A DNA stretch of 64,000 nt from Hyposmocoma kahamanoa (Eukaryota; Arthropoda; Insecta; Lepidoptera; Cosmopterigidae), in NCBI RefSeq assembly GCF_003589595.1, contig NW_020653713.1, positions 4,974,330 through 5,038,329 of the forward strand. The letters are read 5' to 3'. The position numbers were made by a program, and so were the translations under genes. Positions 44,587 to 56,815 of this stretch are shown here, piece after piece; the first letter of the stretch is position 1, and the number at the start of each line of letters is the position of its first letter. The notes under the pieces are model-generated. The model made no database searches and was not told the DNA's origin. It was given only the letters and a program-made list of their open reading frames with translations.

Positions 44587-44844
44587 TCGACTCATCCGTA
44601 GAACAAAGACCTATGTGCAAGATGCTGCTTATTCTCGAGACATTATACACTTCGTTCGTTGTTCTTAACTGCGGATATCCACAGTCAAGATTGTCGGTTG
44701 TTCGATTTCATATTCTCGAAACTAAATAATAAATACATAAAAAGTCTGAAAACACATTTATATAGGCCTTTTGAATAACAAGATTATGTTTTAACCTGTT
44801 TTCGCTGTATAATCACATCGCACTTTGCTCTTCGGATGAGTCGA
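44587..44844. mobile_element. Family E MITE copy 2 (uninterrupted, 258 bp)
   Basis: TCGACTCATCCGTAGAACAA at the left, TTGCTCTTCGGATGAGTCGA at the right: TIRs of about 22 bp with two mismatches. The interior matches copy 1 on both sides of its B insertion. Confidence 0.85.
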
Positions 44845-44877
44845 AATAATAACTTTTATAACTATAGTGAAAAAAAT

Positions 44878-45030
44878 AAGGTGGTTTGCATTAATATTAG
44901 ATATAACTGGTTGACGACTGTACCACCCCAGTCAACCGTGACCACGGGACCTGTAAAGGGCCCAAAACGTTGGTTAGTTTGAAAAAAACAAATATACGCG
45001 ATTTGGCTCAGAAAAAAATACTTTTATTGC
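44878..45030 (-). repeat. Family G repeat fragment
   Basis: 'accgtgaccacgggacctgt', 'aaagggcccaaaacgttggt' and 'aacaaatatacgcgattt': the inverse of 54898-55075. Confidence 0.6.
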
Positions 45031-45107
45031 TTATTTTTTTGTATTAAGTTTTAGGGATTCTGAAATTTTATTTAATAATTTTAGAAGACATCTAAACACT
45101 GAATTAT

Positions 45108-45412
45108 ATTTTTTTAATAATACCAAGTAACGGGATGTCGTAGTTGTGCATTTGGTGGTAAGCGACACATCTGTCCATAACAGTTGCAATGCCACTCAGA
45201 GCTTTCAGTCATAAAGATCTAAGGGGCACTCCCACTGCGCCCGTCACCCGGAAACATAAGTTGACAAGTCCCACGTGCCCGTAATTTCACCAGCACCCTT
45301 ACCCTACAAAACCGGAACGCAGTAATGCTATTACTGCTTGGCGACAGAAATATGTAAGGTGGCAGTACTTCTCTGGACGAACTCTTTCACAAGGAGCTGT
45401 ACTGCTACTAAA
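45108..45412 (-). mobile_element. Family A SINE-like copy, full-length
   Basis: 'taataccaagtaacgggatg', 'cataacagttgcaatgccac', 'ctggacgaactctttcacaa', 'ggagctgtactgctacta'. Confidence 0.82.
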
Positions 45413-45639
45413 AATATCATTAGACATGATAATAAATGGGAGTCAATTCTTCTAAAAACCTTGGCTGCATCAAACTACCAATGTGATCATAGCGTAGAGA
45501 TAAAATGTTGAATAGAACAAGCACGTAATGCATTTCTAAAGTTGAGTCATCTAGTCTGCAATCGAACCTTGAAGCTCTCTACTAGGGTGCGTTTGGGACG
45601 TTGCTACGTATTTCCGGTTCTTCTGTAAGGCGTAGAGTC

Positions 45640-46030
45640 CTGGACCTTACCTCAAAATATGAGCCGCTTAGAAGCCTTTGAAATGTGAGTCTACAGAAGG
45701 ATTTTAAAAATATCGTGGACGTATAGAGTGTTCAATGAAGGAGTATCGCAGATGATGAATAAGAAATTAGAGGTCTTGAGTACTGTCAAAAAACGCAAAC
45801 TATAGTACTTTGGTCATATAATGCGTAATGATAAATACGACCTACTCCGACTAATTATGCAAGGGAAGATACAAGGAAAGCGACCACCTGGAAGAAGACG
45901 TACTTCGTGGCTTAAGAATCTCCGGACATGGTTCAACCTGAGCACAAGATCCTTGTTCAGTGCAGCTGTGTCTAAAATACAGATAGCCCTAATGATGGCT
46001 GACTTCCGAGAAATTCAAGAAGAAGAATAA
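45640..46030 (+). pseudogene. Non-LTR retrotransposon polymerase C-terminal fragment
   Basis: The frame gives FNEGVSQMMNKKLEVLSTVK, then YFGHIMRNDKYDLLRLIMQG, GKRPPGRRRTSWLKNL and AALMMADFREIQ-like text up to the stop at 46030. The pattern 'YFGHIMRN...L.QGKI.GKR..GRRR.SWLKNLR.W' is a common insect LINE polymerase ending, as I recall. A stop (…KL*YFGH) splits it, so it is inactive. Confidence 0.78.
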
Positions 46031-47477
46031 ATGGGATATTAGAATTATAACAAAGTGTAGCTGTGTCTGTGTCAGGTTAGTTGGGGGATAGTTTGTCTCT
46101 CATGTAAAAGATCTTGTTCTCGCTTCCCATCTGGTGATATGGGATGCACGCCTTACTTTGCATCTTTCCTCCTAGTGTCATCCTGATTTTAACTTTGTCG
46201 TTTCCTCTGTTGTTTGTTTTAAAATAACGTTCTGAATTCCAAATAATATTATTGGGAAAAAGTGTACAAATAAATAGCACTAATTAAAAAGAGACTCATA
46301 ATTGTTGTCATTGTGGTGTCGTTCACTGAGGCGAAATTGCCCGGCATCGCGCACCGGATATCGGTCCGGGACGCAAAAATAATGACATTCCAATTATGGC
46401 AACACACCTTCGTCTTTTGTTCATTTTCCATTAATTAATGCACTATTATCATTTATTGAAGAAATTTTCGACTTTGTTTTGATGTTAAATACGTTTGTGT
46501 AAGTCAATTTTGATAAACACCTTTTTTATTTATAAAAGTAAATAAAGACCAAGCAATATCTCAACAAACAATTGTGCGTGGTATGTTTACATTCGTTATT
46601 AATTAATTTATACGTCCCATTGCTGGGCATGGGTCTCCTTACAGGCCAGGGTTTGCCGGAGTTATCGCGTAACCTCCTTCTTTTTGGAAGTCGGTTAAAA
46701 AGTTATATTATAAGTTATATAATTAGATTAGAGCTTCAGTAATACCTTTTTAAATTTAGAAGCAGGTAAATAGAATATATATTAATTATCATTCTTCTTT
46801 TTATCGTATTTATGGCATGCACTTTAGTGCTTGCCGTTAATATTTCATTAATACGAAATAAATCATTGTAATGCGAAAGAATACAACGTACGAGGAACTC
46901 GTTTGCCAGCATTTGTTCGGTAGCGCGCCATTTTAGGCGAAGTTCACAAAACAAAAATTGAACACGCGTTTTCAAATCGCATGCCTATATTCATATATGT
47001 ATTTTGCATATACTCGTTTATACGTAGGATAACGTACAGTACCGCCGCGTTAAGAATTATAGGCACTGACAGTGTATCATCTGAATGTTGCAAAGTGTGT
47101 CTACGCGCGGCAGGTGTGCATCCACCTAAACCTAGTTTTAAACAGCGGGTATAAGCGCGCCCGTCGTCGATAAACGGGTACGTTCAAGTACATTGTATCT
47201 AATATATTGCAGAAGATCTGTACCACAGACCAAATAAATACTAGTGACTGTACAGTCAATTCGATTGTCGAGCGTTACAGCTTGAAAAAGCAAAAAAAGC
47301 ATTCGTCTAATAAAAAGTATTATCATTCCAAATTTGAATAGTAAGTTCTCGTATTGTGTAATTTTACTATTAATTTAAAAGGGTCGCTGTTATCTAAATA
47401 GATACGGATACTAGAGCCAGCGAACTGAAGTACATAAACAAAAAAGGGCTTAATTTTTTTATGCATAATTACCATTT
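46031..47477. other. Intron sequence
   Basis: Holds a family B end in minus orientation at 46665-46700 ('ctttttggaagtcggttaaa') and a LINE-associated phrase at 46612-46655 ('cgtcccattgctgggcatgg'). No gene. Confidence 0.5.
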
Positions 47478-47603
47478 CACTTCTAAGGGTAGCAAATTAG
47501 GGGATAAATCAGATTTATTGGATATTGGACTTTCCGTTATCCGTCTCCAATAAAACTTTTCAAATAGACATAATTCCACAAACTTTTGAAGATGTTTTTT
47601 GTT
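47478..47603 (+). mobile_element. Family B 3' part
   Basis: 'cttctaagggtagcaaatta', 'aataaaacttttcaaataga', 'cacaaacttttgaagatgt'. Confidence 0.65.
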
Positions 47604-47687
47604 TAAAAAAAGGTGTACGAAGTTACCGCAAGAGAAAAGTAGATATTTTATAATTTTCATTTCTTTAAACATTTTTTCTCGCAATTA

Positions 47688-47945
47688 TTAATACAAACAT
47701 CGAATACTCAGAAAAACATCCTTCGAATCGGCCGGATTCGAACCGACGCGACGTCTTCTAGCACACCGTGGCAGACGCTACACTAACTAAGCCACGGAAC
47801 GCTGACCTCACGAATTTTTCTGTGCTTAGTTGTCGTGTCTTTTTTTAACGACTTTTTAGCCTTTATTTTATTTATTTATTTTAATTTTAGCCTTTTCTAA
47901 TTCCACATAAAAAATAATTGAATATCAATTCAACAAAAATTTAAA
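47688..47945 (-). mobile_element. Family C tRNA-related SINE
   Basis: 'tcggccggattcgaaccgac', 'ccgtggcagacgctaca', 'actaactaagccacggaac', with the 'aattgaatatcaattcaac' tail motif at 47918-47936. Confidence 0.75.
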
Positions 47946-48288
47946 CTTTTTCTCGGTTTTGACTTCTTGTCACAGGCAGTATACTACTTGTATTAATATA
48001 GTATGACATGATTAGTATGAGTTTTTTAAAAATTGATTCTCTGGTTTGGAGTTTGACCCCTAACCTTCTAACTTTCAAGACAATGTGCAGTTCAGGATGA
48101 CATATCGTTATTCTCCTCACTAACTGTAGCATTTGATACATTTATCATAACTGAGTAAGACGTACGACCTTATTCAGCTTTCAAAAGCGAACATTCTCAA
48201 CTAATAGTCGTAACTTTATTATAAAGGATGGCCCGGAAGTGATGGTCAAAACGAAATGAGACGATTGAGTGTTTTCAATCGATTTGAC

Positions 48289-48594
48289 TTTTTTTTATAT
48301 AACATCAAGTGACGGGACGAACAAGTCGTGCGCCTGATGGTGAGCTACACGCCTGTGCATAACAGTTACAGTGCCACTCAGAGCTTTAAATTGGCAAAGA
48401 TCTGAGGGGCACTACCACTGCGCCCGTCACCTTGAGATATAAGTTGACAAGTCCCATGTGCCTTTAATTTCACCAGCATCCTTACCCTTCAAAACCGGAA
48501 CACAGTAATGCTGACATTACTGCTTGGCGGCAGAAATAGGTAAGGTGGCAATACTACCCTGGACGAACTCTTTCAGAAGGAGCTCTACTGCTAT
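48289..48594 (-). mobile_element. Family A SINE-like copy, full-length reference
   Basis: Complete order of motifs from 'ttatataacatcaagtgacg' through 'gaacaagtcgtgcgcctgat', 'atctgaggggcactaccact' and 'aataggtaaggtggcaatac' to 'aaggagctctactgctat'. About 305 bp, no ORF. Confidence 0.86.
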
Positions 48595-48986
48595 AGACAT
48601 AAGTAAAAAACACAAGTTATTCAACTAATAACATGTGTTTTTTGGAAAAAATGACTTAGTGCACCCCTAAAAAATTCAAAAAAACTTTTGCATTATGTTT
48701 CTGAGGTACACGTCTTTAGAACTCTTTTCTTAAAATGTGTTAGCCTATAATTATGTCAATTGAAAATAGCCCTTTAGTAAACAATTTTCGAGCCACCCTG
48801 TATGAATATAACTCGTAACTTCTTTTCGTGTCGACGCGTCTTCAATTTTAGGACTGTGTTGAATTTGTTACCACCTTGATTGCATTATTTGTAGCCGCAT
48901 TGAGGTCTTCCCTCGTGCACGTGTTTGTGCACAAGGGGCACAGCAGCAATTACTGAATGGACTGGTGTTGAAGCAACTTAACTTTT

Positions 48987-49187
48987 AGAAGCAGTACAGC
49001 TCACTGTGAAAGACTTCTTCCAGTGAAGTACTGCCACCTTACCTACTTTTGCCGCCAAGCGGTAATGTGAGAGTTACTGCGTTCTAGTTTTGAAAGGAAT
49101 TGGTGCTCGTGAAATTACTGGCGATTACTTACGAGCGCAGTGGCAGTACTCCTCAGATCTTTGCGGATCTATGGACAGGCGTGTTAA
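48987..49187 (+). mobile_element. Family A SINE-like copy, degenerate
   Basis: 'agaagcagtacagctcactg', 'ccaccttacctacttttgcc', 'ctcagatctttgcggatcta', 'ggacaggcgtgttaag'; many indels. Confidence 0.7.
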
Positions 49188-50454
49188 GAACCCGGGTACC
49201 AAGGGCAACGATTTGACTTTGCTGACAAACACTTTTAGATTCGCTGTAGTCGGCTAAAAATAATGACAAGTCTAATAAATAAAATCGCACCCTCCTATAA
49301 AACGGGGAGACAATTAGTTGAATACACAGAAAAGGGCAGCCCATTAACGTGAGGCCGTCACAAGGGACTCTGACAAAGGACTTATTATAGTCGAGGACTG
49401 ATTATTTCTTGCCTCTGAGAAAAATGTTGTTGGGACACCTACCATTTTTGCAAAGGTATGGTGTAGTTATTAACCTCCTATTGAGAGTGATGATAACGAA
49501 ATGAGTCATGATTTAGAATTAAATCTTCAGACATCGTTTGGGCTGATTTAGGGATCGTGCAATGCGTTTGATAGTAGGTAACACTGTATATTACACTAGG
49601 CCCTAGGCGACACAGAGGACAGTTCCGTGATGACGATTTGAATAGCGACCATCGAAAAGTATGTCTGATCGTGCCCGTCAACAATGCCACGACTCTGTCG
49701 AAGCGCGGGAAACGTAATTGTGCTGACTACCCGCTCATGCAGCCGTAGACGCATACCACACCTAGAGGTGCCGGTGATGATTTTATACCGATTTATCGGA
49801 TATCGAAGTTATAACAGGTAAAAGAACTAATACTAATTGCTATTTCGGTAACTACTCTAGCAAACAATAAAGTTTTTAAGGTCTGGGTCTGTCATTTAAA
49901 AAAATAAACAACTTCAAAAATACGTCACGACAATCGTGTGTGTTATTGTTTGGGCTGGTGATTTCGGTGTTTATTTACTGAAAACATACCGTAAGTAGCG
50001 TTTTTTAAGTTTACCCTGAATATAAATGTTTATAAACTATACTTTAAGGCGTAATCTCATGGTAAACGTTAGAACCACTCAAACGGAATATTATCATATT
50101 TATCCAAGTACACCAAAAATTTCATTGGTGCTTTTTAAGTGCAGGATTTGCGGTGTATTACTGCATTTTATTTGAGATGTTTTTGTTGGTAGTACGGAGG
50201 GTATTTATTTTGCAATGCAGAATAATAATTTTTATTTATAAAAACTTGTATTTAAACTGAATGCTTTTCTAATTTGCGAAACCAAATAGCCGCCATTTTG
50301 CGGTAGGAGGAGCGCATCGCGTGAGCGACTGCACGGCTAGGTGATGCGCTTGCGTTCCGTTTAGTAGTCCTTACTCATTACTGTCTCCGTCATATATATC
50401 TTTAAAAGTGTTTGGATGAACACTGTCATTTTCATACGAATTTTTCATAATACT
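49188..50454. other. Intron sequence
   Basis: No supported gene. 50310-50358 contains an imperfect GC palindrome (gcgcatc ... gatgcgc). Confidence 0.4.
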
Positions 50455-50545
50455 TAGAATTAGCCTAGTGGAAGATCTTCTCTCTCAATTCAAAGGCCGA
50501 CGGTTTAAATCATAGTATCGGCATGTACCTATAGTTAATTTCTAA
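50455..50545 (+). mobile_element. tRNA-related SINE (third type)
   Basis: 'attagcctagtggaagatct' (A-box region) and 'aggccgacggtttaaatcat' (B-box-like), followed by 'gcatgtacctatagttaat'. Confidence 0.5.
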
Positions 50546-50599
50546 GTTACATATTACGCGTTTATCAATATCCACTGCTGGATATAGAACTGTCCTAAT

Positions 50600-50995
50600 A
50601 TGCGCCATTTGGCCAGCTTCTCAATTTGTTGCATCCATCTTCAACCAGTAGCCTTTCGTAGTTTTCTCTCAATCTGACGTCTTACATTGGCTATCACATC
50701 GGTTATCAGTACTTCGACAGATATGGCCAGCCCACCGCCACTTCGGCTTGCTTCTTTCTTCTTGATTCTTCCAGTTTGACTTTGGTTCTCAATCGGATAA
50801 CCTCATTTAAAATCTTATCCTTCAGAGAAACTCCGAACATAGCTCGTTCTAGACTAGCCGTATAGTGAGTGTCCATATCTTGGCTCCGTATATCGACGAG
50901 AAGACTCAACGTAATTATGGAAATGCTGCCTAGCCAAGCCGAATCCTTCTTTTGGATTTTTCTCAAAGTTGTTTCAACCTAATTGCAGAATCTGC
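50600..50995 (-). pseudogene. LINE reverse-transcriptase C-terminal fragment
   Basis: The minus frame reads ASLERAMFGVSLKDKILNEV, then RLRTKVKLEESRRKK and VAVGWPYLSKY, recalling '..ERAMLGVSLRDRIRNEEIR.RTKV.D...' in insect LINEs. Isolated, truncated on both sides and partly degraded. Confidence 0.65.
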
Positions 50996-51264
50996 TCGAG
51001 TGTACTTTAGAAGATAAGATAGTCGAATTAACAATAACTCTAACCACTTACATAGGCTATAAATCCTTCAATGGGGTTCTCTGGATGTTGTCTGACAGGT
51101 TAGCAACCAATCACTTAACTTGTGCTATATTTTAATATAATAACCGTATAAGATAAAAGACAAATATTGAAGTATGTCATGGGAGAAGAGGTATTCTCTG
51201 ACAATGGCAAGTCTGGCGAATGAACTTTCGTGGTTATTCACTAAATGATTATCACTAATTACAG

Positions 51265-51480
51265 GTTTTTTTAACATGATATGATTTATTTGTATTTTCC
51301 CGATATTTCGGACCGTTTACACGTTCCACGATCTCGGTTTGACTGGCCAGCGGCAGATGACAGCTTTAAGAACAGATATATATACATCTATCCTCTTTCG
51401 CAGTCGACGACTATCGTCATCTCGGCTAGTTGTGGCGTTGCCGTGGTCACTCACAGTACCCCCACGGGAAACTGAAGTCG
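51265..51480 (+). repeat. Family G-like repeat
   Basis: 'aggtttttttaacatgatat', 'tatttcggaccgtttacacg', 'gtcgacgactatcgtcatct'. A related inverse copy lies at about 62360-62560. Confidence 0.45.
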
Positions 51481-51539
51481 AACCATTTTTGTTTTTATTG
51501 TTATTGTTGTATCTCTTTTCGGTTTCTTAACAAGTCTAG

Positions 51540-51950
51540 AAAGGATGCCATTTAGACAGGATGGGAGACAATCGGAACGTGAAGAGAGCCTATCTGGGTC
51601 AACCTTTTTTTTTATAACATCAAGTGACGGGACGAACGCGCCTGATGGAAAGCTACACGCCTGTCCATAACAGTTATAGTGCCAGAAATAGGTAAGGTGG
51701 CAGTACTACCCTGGACGAACTCTTTCACAAGGAGCTCTACTGCTACTAAATGAAGATGAAGATCGGTTGTTCGTCTCAGGTATCGCTGGAGCGACGCCGT
51801 GGAGGCGGACCTGCGCGAGTTACAAGCCATCAATTGACTGCGAGAGACTGCACAGGACCGAAGAAAGTGGCATCGCCTCGTTTCAGAGGTCGGGACACAT
51901 TTTGGATCGCTGAGCCAGTGGAGTCAGTATTATTGTTGTAAGTATCGAGC
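51540..51950 (+). pseudogene. RTE-like LINE 3' end split by a family A insertion
   Basis: Before the insertion: GCHLDRMGDNRNVKRAYLGQ. After it: RSVVRLRYRWSDAVEADLRE, then TAQDRRKWHRLVSEVGTHFG and SLSQWSQY. The two halves follow each other exactly as in the RTE fragment at 21.2 kb. A stop (TGA near 51836) also breaks the frame. 52010-52210 is probably the element's 3' tail. Confidence 0.82.
51605..51749 (-). mobile_element. Family A copy with internal deletion, nested in RTE-like LINE
   Basis: Both ends are present ('tataacatcaagtgacggg' and 'aaggagctctactgctacta') but about 150 bp of the middle is gone, joined at 'gtgcc/agaaatagg'. Confidence 0.82.
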
Positions 51951-52517
51951 AGTACTGTTTTTGTGCATTTATACTAGTAGCGATAATTCACAGAAATCCA
52001 AGCGTCTCAAGTTGTCAAGTTGTGTCAGGCTGGAGTAAACCGTTTGCTGACAATACAATCGACCACAAGACACAAGAGGCCACACCACGCCAGTCGTGCT
52101 TTCACGAGACCCGCATCATATGGTATAGCAACGTGCATAAGACTCATGTCAGATTATGATGCCTTCTCCCCATCTTACGCAATATAGCGAGATATTTGTC
52201 CTGAAGAAGAAGACTGTACGTATCGTAGACTTTTGAAACTCTCAAAGTATAATGAGTCTAGCAATCTTTACGAGCGAAGAAAAAAACGTGAACAACGTTC
52301 TTTAATCTTTACTAATGAAGTTCTCTAAGCACGAACATAGGTAAAAGAATATCCACTACACGAAGATCTCTGAATTTGTGTATTTTAGGTTCAAAGTATC
52401 AGGTACAAAAGTTAAATTGCAAGCCGTTTAAACTCTTGAAGACAAATTTATTTTGTTTGGAATACTACGCAATGTATTTTATGATTTATTCAAGTTTCAT
52501 TAGCAGTTATATAACAA

Positions 52518-52600
52518 AGGGCTCGAAATGTTGGTTGGTTTGAAAAAATATTCGCGATTTATGTCCGAAAAAATTATTACATTTCCAATGTGTAAAAAGT
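52518..52600 (-). repeat. Family G repeat fragment
   Basis: 'agggctcgaaatgttggttg' and 'atattcgcgatttatgtccg'. Confidence 0.5.
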
Positions 52601-52848
52601 GCGAAAACTATCTGAGATATCTCCATACACAAGCCATAGTATAAGTATTTACTCGATTTTTGTTTCAAAACAAGAATAAAAAGGAATATTAAAAAAGACA
52701 TTTTGAAATGCTGAGCGTAATTAACAAAACGCTTTGTATGAAAATGAAACATATTGTTCCTTTGTCGCAGCTTTGTTGGATAAACCAGCACATGTTTGCA
52801 TTTTAAAATAAAACAGTTTTAAAAGTTTAATGGTAGGTCAACATCAAC

Positions 52849-53412
52849 TTGTCATCACTCTCAGCACGTCTTGTTTATAACCTGGAAGTGATTATGCTTC
52901 TGCTGCCGCTGCTACTCAACTCATTGCCCCACAACCACAGCCCAGGCAACCAACAAAAAATAAATAGAAAAAAATGGAAACTCATCTCAGAAGCTGCGTC
53001 GTCAGTACCACCGAGAGGAATAGACCAGTGCGACGAGGACGGCTCCAAAAAGGTGGAAAAGAAAAAGGAGTACAATAGCCGTAACCTTACTGGCACCGCC
53101 CGACTAGCCCCATTCATCTATTGCGTCCAGCGGTGCCGACGACGTTACTATATGTGTCACGACTTCATTAGGTACTCCATAAAGTCTGCGGATATTGCGG
53201 AGTACATACGAGTGAAAGCCAATGCTGCTCTGAGGGTCGAGCATTTGCAGTCACGCCACAATGTGAATTTTAATTCATTTGTGGTGAGAGTACCAACTCA
53301 ACATCTGTCGACCTTCATAAAGGAGGACTTTTGGCTGAAGGGTGTGATTTCGAGGACTGTGATTATGTTAGTCTATAAGGTGTGCATTTATTGGTGTTTT
53401 GTAACCTGTTAA
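52849..53412 (+). pseudogene. Retrotransposon ORF1-like fragment (187 aa)
   Basis: The longest ORF in the window. Residues ~113-166 read SADIAEYIRVKANAALRVEH, then LQSRHNVNFNSFVVRVPTQH and LSTFIKEDFWLKGV. I recognise this as the C-terminal module of ORF1-type proteins that accompany jockey/CR1-like LINEs in Lepidoptera (from memory). The expected 'FRRFRGR' ending is lost just after KGV, and the first ~100 residues show no PHD finger. It lies between repeats and has no polymerase following it. I treat it as a relic, not a host gene. Confidence 0.6.
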
Positions 53413-53430
53413 TAAATTGCGCAGTGTAGC

Positions 53431-53688
53431 CTTTTTTTCGATATCAAACGACTGTAGGTAAGCGACATAACAGTTACAAAGCCACTTAGAGCTTTAAATT
53501 GCAAAGTTCTGAGAAGCACTGCCACTGCGCCCGTCACTTTGGGACATAAGTTGGAAAGTCCCACGTGCCTGTAACTTCACTAGTACCCTTACTTACCCTT
53601 CAAATCTGAAATGCAATAATGCTCATATTAAAGCTTGGCGGCAGAAATAGGTAAGTTGGCAGTACGTCACTGAATGAACGCTACTAAA
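53431..53688 (-). mobile_element. Family A SINE-like copy
   Basis: 'ttcgatatcaaacgactgta', 'cataacagttacaaagccac', 'gggacataagttggaaag', 'gcttggcggcagaaatagg'. 3' portion shortened. Confidence 0.78.
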
Positions 53689-54194
53689 CTTGGCTTAGAA
53701 ACTCCATCAGACTTTGTGGATGTTTTCTTTATAATGATTAAAAGACTGAATGAAAAATGATTTATTTGATTACCATAAATAACACCACAGAAAAAGAAAA
53801 ACTAATAATAATAACGTGGAAGTCACTCCGGGGTGCTACCCAGTTCATTTCTCAAATTGGTCTACCGGAAATCGAAGCTGAGACCTCAGAAAGAATAACA
53901 AAAATTTAATAAAAAGGAAGTCAATTAACAAAAAATTACAACATATAAAACAAAAATTAAAATAATGTACGAAAGGTACATTTTAAAGTCCCACAAAACT
54001 GTAACACAGTTTGACTGTAGGACAAAGTGAGCAGATAAACAGATGCTTGCAATGGGCGTAACAATTCATTTAACTACAGGCGGTAACCTGTAATTGGCTA
54101 TATGTATCCCGGTTTTTATTAACTATTATGAAGCTGATGGTTGTCCATGAATAAATAAAAAAACAAATAGGTTACACAGTCTTTGATTCAATTG

Positions 54195-54484
54195 TTTTTG
54201 TGATTATCAAGTGACAAGATTAACAAGTCGTGCGCCTGGTGGTAAGCTACACGCCTGTCTATAACAGTTGCAGTGCCACTCTAAGCTTTAAATCGCAAAG
54301 ATCTGAGGGGCACTGCGCTTGTCACCCTGAGACATAAGTTGATAAGTCCCATGTGCCTGTAATTTCACCAGCACCCTTGTCCTTCTAAACCGGCACGCAA
54401 TAATGCGGACATTGACATGAATTAGGTAAGGTGGCAGTATTTCCCTGGACGAACTCTTTCACAAGGAGCTCTACTGCTACTAAA
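54195..54484 (-). mobile_element. Family A SINE-like copy
   Basis: 'tgattatcaagtgacaagat', 'taacagttgcagtgccactc', 'gagacataagttgataag', 'aaggagctctactgctac'. Confidence 0.82.
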
Positions 54485-54897
54485 CAAACTTATAAAGAAA
54501 ATAAAAAATGTTCTACTGCTACTCAAATACTTACTTCTTAGTGTTTTTTTTTTTCAAATATGAGCATATTTGACCTCCATCTCTTGTCATGAAAAGTGAC
54601 TACGAGATCGAGGATGGAGCATCTACAAAATTGGTGAGAAGATAGTCTTGGAAGAAATCTTGCAATTTACCTCTTTCAGTTTCAGTTTCAGTTTCAGGGA
54701 AGCTGTTTAATAAACTCCTACGAAATAGGTTTCTGTGAAATTATGCGTCCATAGTTTCGCCGAGGTCATCGACCTTATATTTTAATTATTGCCGTACACA
54801 GCAATGAACTGCTCCAAAGCGCGCAACGGCTATTGACGTGCAAAAGATAAAAATACATAATGGAGTCTTTTTCATATTTACTTTACATTTATCTAAC

Positions 54898-55075
54898 AAT
54901 AGGAAATGAAACTATTTTTCTATTTTCGATATAAATCGCGTATATTTGTTTTTTCAAACAAACCAATATTTCGGGCCCTTTACAGTTTCCATGGTCACGG
55001 TTGACTGAGGTGGTAGAGTCATCAACCAGTTATGTCTAATATTAATGCAAACCACCCTATTTTATTGAATTTCCT
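54898..55075 (+). repeat. Family G repeat
   Basis: 'tcaaacaaaccaatatttcg', 'ggccctttacagtttccatg', 'gtcacggttgactgaggtgg', 'taatattaatgcaaaccacc'. Nearest to a full unit of this family. Confidence 0.6.
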
Positions 55076-56108
55076 GTGATGAAAACTACCAAATAGACAT
55101 AAGACTGCAGTACTAATTAATATGTTTTAATTTATTCAAATACACGCGATTTAAATCCGGAAAAATTGTGTCATTTCCTATGTGTAACAATCGCGACAAC
55201 CTACGAACTAATTAAATAACTAACAATTTATATTTGTCTCTTCTACATTTCTAAAGCAAATATAACTTACTTAATACTGTAGAAAATACTTTTTCTACTC
55301 TTGTACTTTGAAACATATAATTATGAATTAATAAACCATGTCACAAAGGCGCTCTTTTTAGTTTCAATCCAAAATTCTATTGTCTATGGTACTCGCTACT
55401 AAACTGAAAAATTTCACTATAGTTTGGTACACAGAATTATAATGAGTTTCAAAAGAAGAACGTTTCGTTTTTGCTAATTAAAAAAGTTTCCTTAAACGCA
55501 TTACTGTGTTCCATATTTGTGAAATTTTTACAATTTAAATTATTTTATTAAATAATAATTCCTCAAAACGTTACATAACAGGTACAAACCATTTCGCAAA
55601 AAAGAATTATTTTAAAACAATATAAAATTTTAAATATGACTCAACTCAAACGCTCTACTGCCAGATTGGTTAAAATGTTATAGGTAAGCGGCTTGGCAAA
55701 TCACGGACATTTCTATCTCTTTTTGTTGTCAAATAAATATTGGTTGTGTTTAATTATGTTAATTTATTCATAGAAAAAGTATTGCATGCAATATTTAGAT
55801 ATTGAGATTTGATCACACGGGTGATTTTTAATAAGTTAGTAATCAGATTTTAATTTTAATCCAACTGTTTACAATGACCGTGTTAATTGGATAATTATAT
55901 ATGAAGTGAATATTGCCTTTACCAGCGAATGATGATGGCAAAAATAAAAAACACAATTAACAAATAAATAAATATTTCAATATTAGACAACATCATACGT
56001 TGCTCTGATTCCAAAGTAAGTAGCTAAAGCACGTGTGTTGTGGTAATCGGAAACAACGACAGTACCACAAACACCCAGATCCGAAATAATATAGAAAAGT
56101 TAGTTTCT
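55076..56108. other. AT-rich intron sequence
   Basis: No supported gene or repeat. Confidence 0.45.
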
Positions 56109-56200
56109 ACACTGAGCCGGCCTGGGATCGAACTTGGGACCTAAGAGATGGCGACACCATGAAAACCGGTGTGCAAACCACTCGCCCACCGAGGCCGTCA
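56109..56200 (-). mobile_element. tRNA-related SINE (second type)
   Basis: On the minus strand: 'gacggcctcggtgggcgagt', 'ggtttgcacaccggttttc', 'ccaagttcgatcccaggcc'. Clear A- and B-box-like motifs, typical of tRNA-headed lepidopteran SINEs. No complete cloverleaf. 56201-56815 has no other feature. Confidence 0.7.
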
Positions 56201-56815
56201 AAATAACGAATAATATTAAATCTAAAAAATTTCCGGTACAAAACAATGCACTTCTAAAACTCGATACAGGCATCACCCATAAGCTAATAACTCGTAGAAA
56301 CCAATTTATTGAGCCCAAAGATGATAATTCTACTGTATAAGGAGTTGGCTAGTCTGAAAACTATCTGGGTTGCAGTATCAGATCAAAGTTGTCATCGGAT
56401 TTTCATAAAATAACGAAATTTCAAGTCGATCGGAGAAGTGGAAATAAAACAAATATTCATTTTATAAGTGATATCTACTACATACAACTATGGACTATAT
56501 AAGCCTCCCGGATATTGATATCAACGGAAATAAATATCTCATATATCGTTCTACGTTCTATGTAATTCATTGATGTCGTTTTCCGGTCTTGTCAAAACCG
56601 ACTTATCTATTTCGGGTTTCGGGATTGATGACCAATATATATGTGCTTATATAGGTAATTCAGTTGCTTCTTGGTATTACAGAGTAATACCGGATAGTTC
56701 TTGTTAATTCTTCATTCATAAAGATTTTGTCGATTACTATAATCCTTTTGGTGCTACCCCAAACAACTTCCTACGCTGAGCAACAAATTTTTGCTTGGTG
56801 TCAGAACATATCTCA

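Noticed and set aside
52849..53412. Longest ORF (187 aa) as a host gene
   Set aside because: Its C-terminal half matches retrotransposon ORF1-type proteins, the ending is lost and the flanks are repeats.
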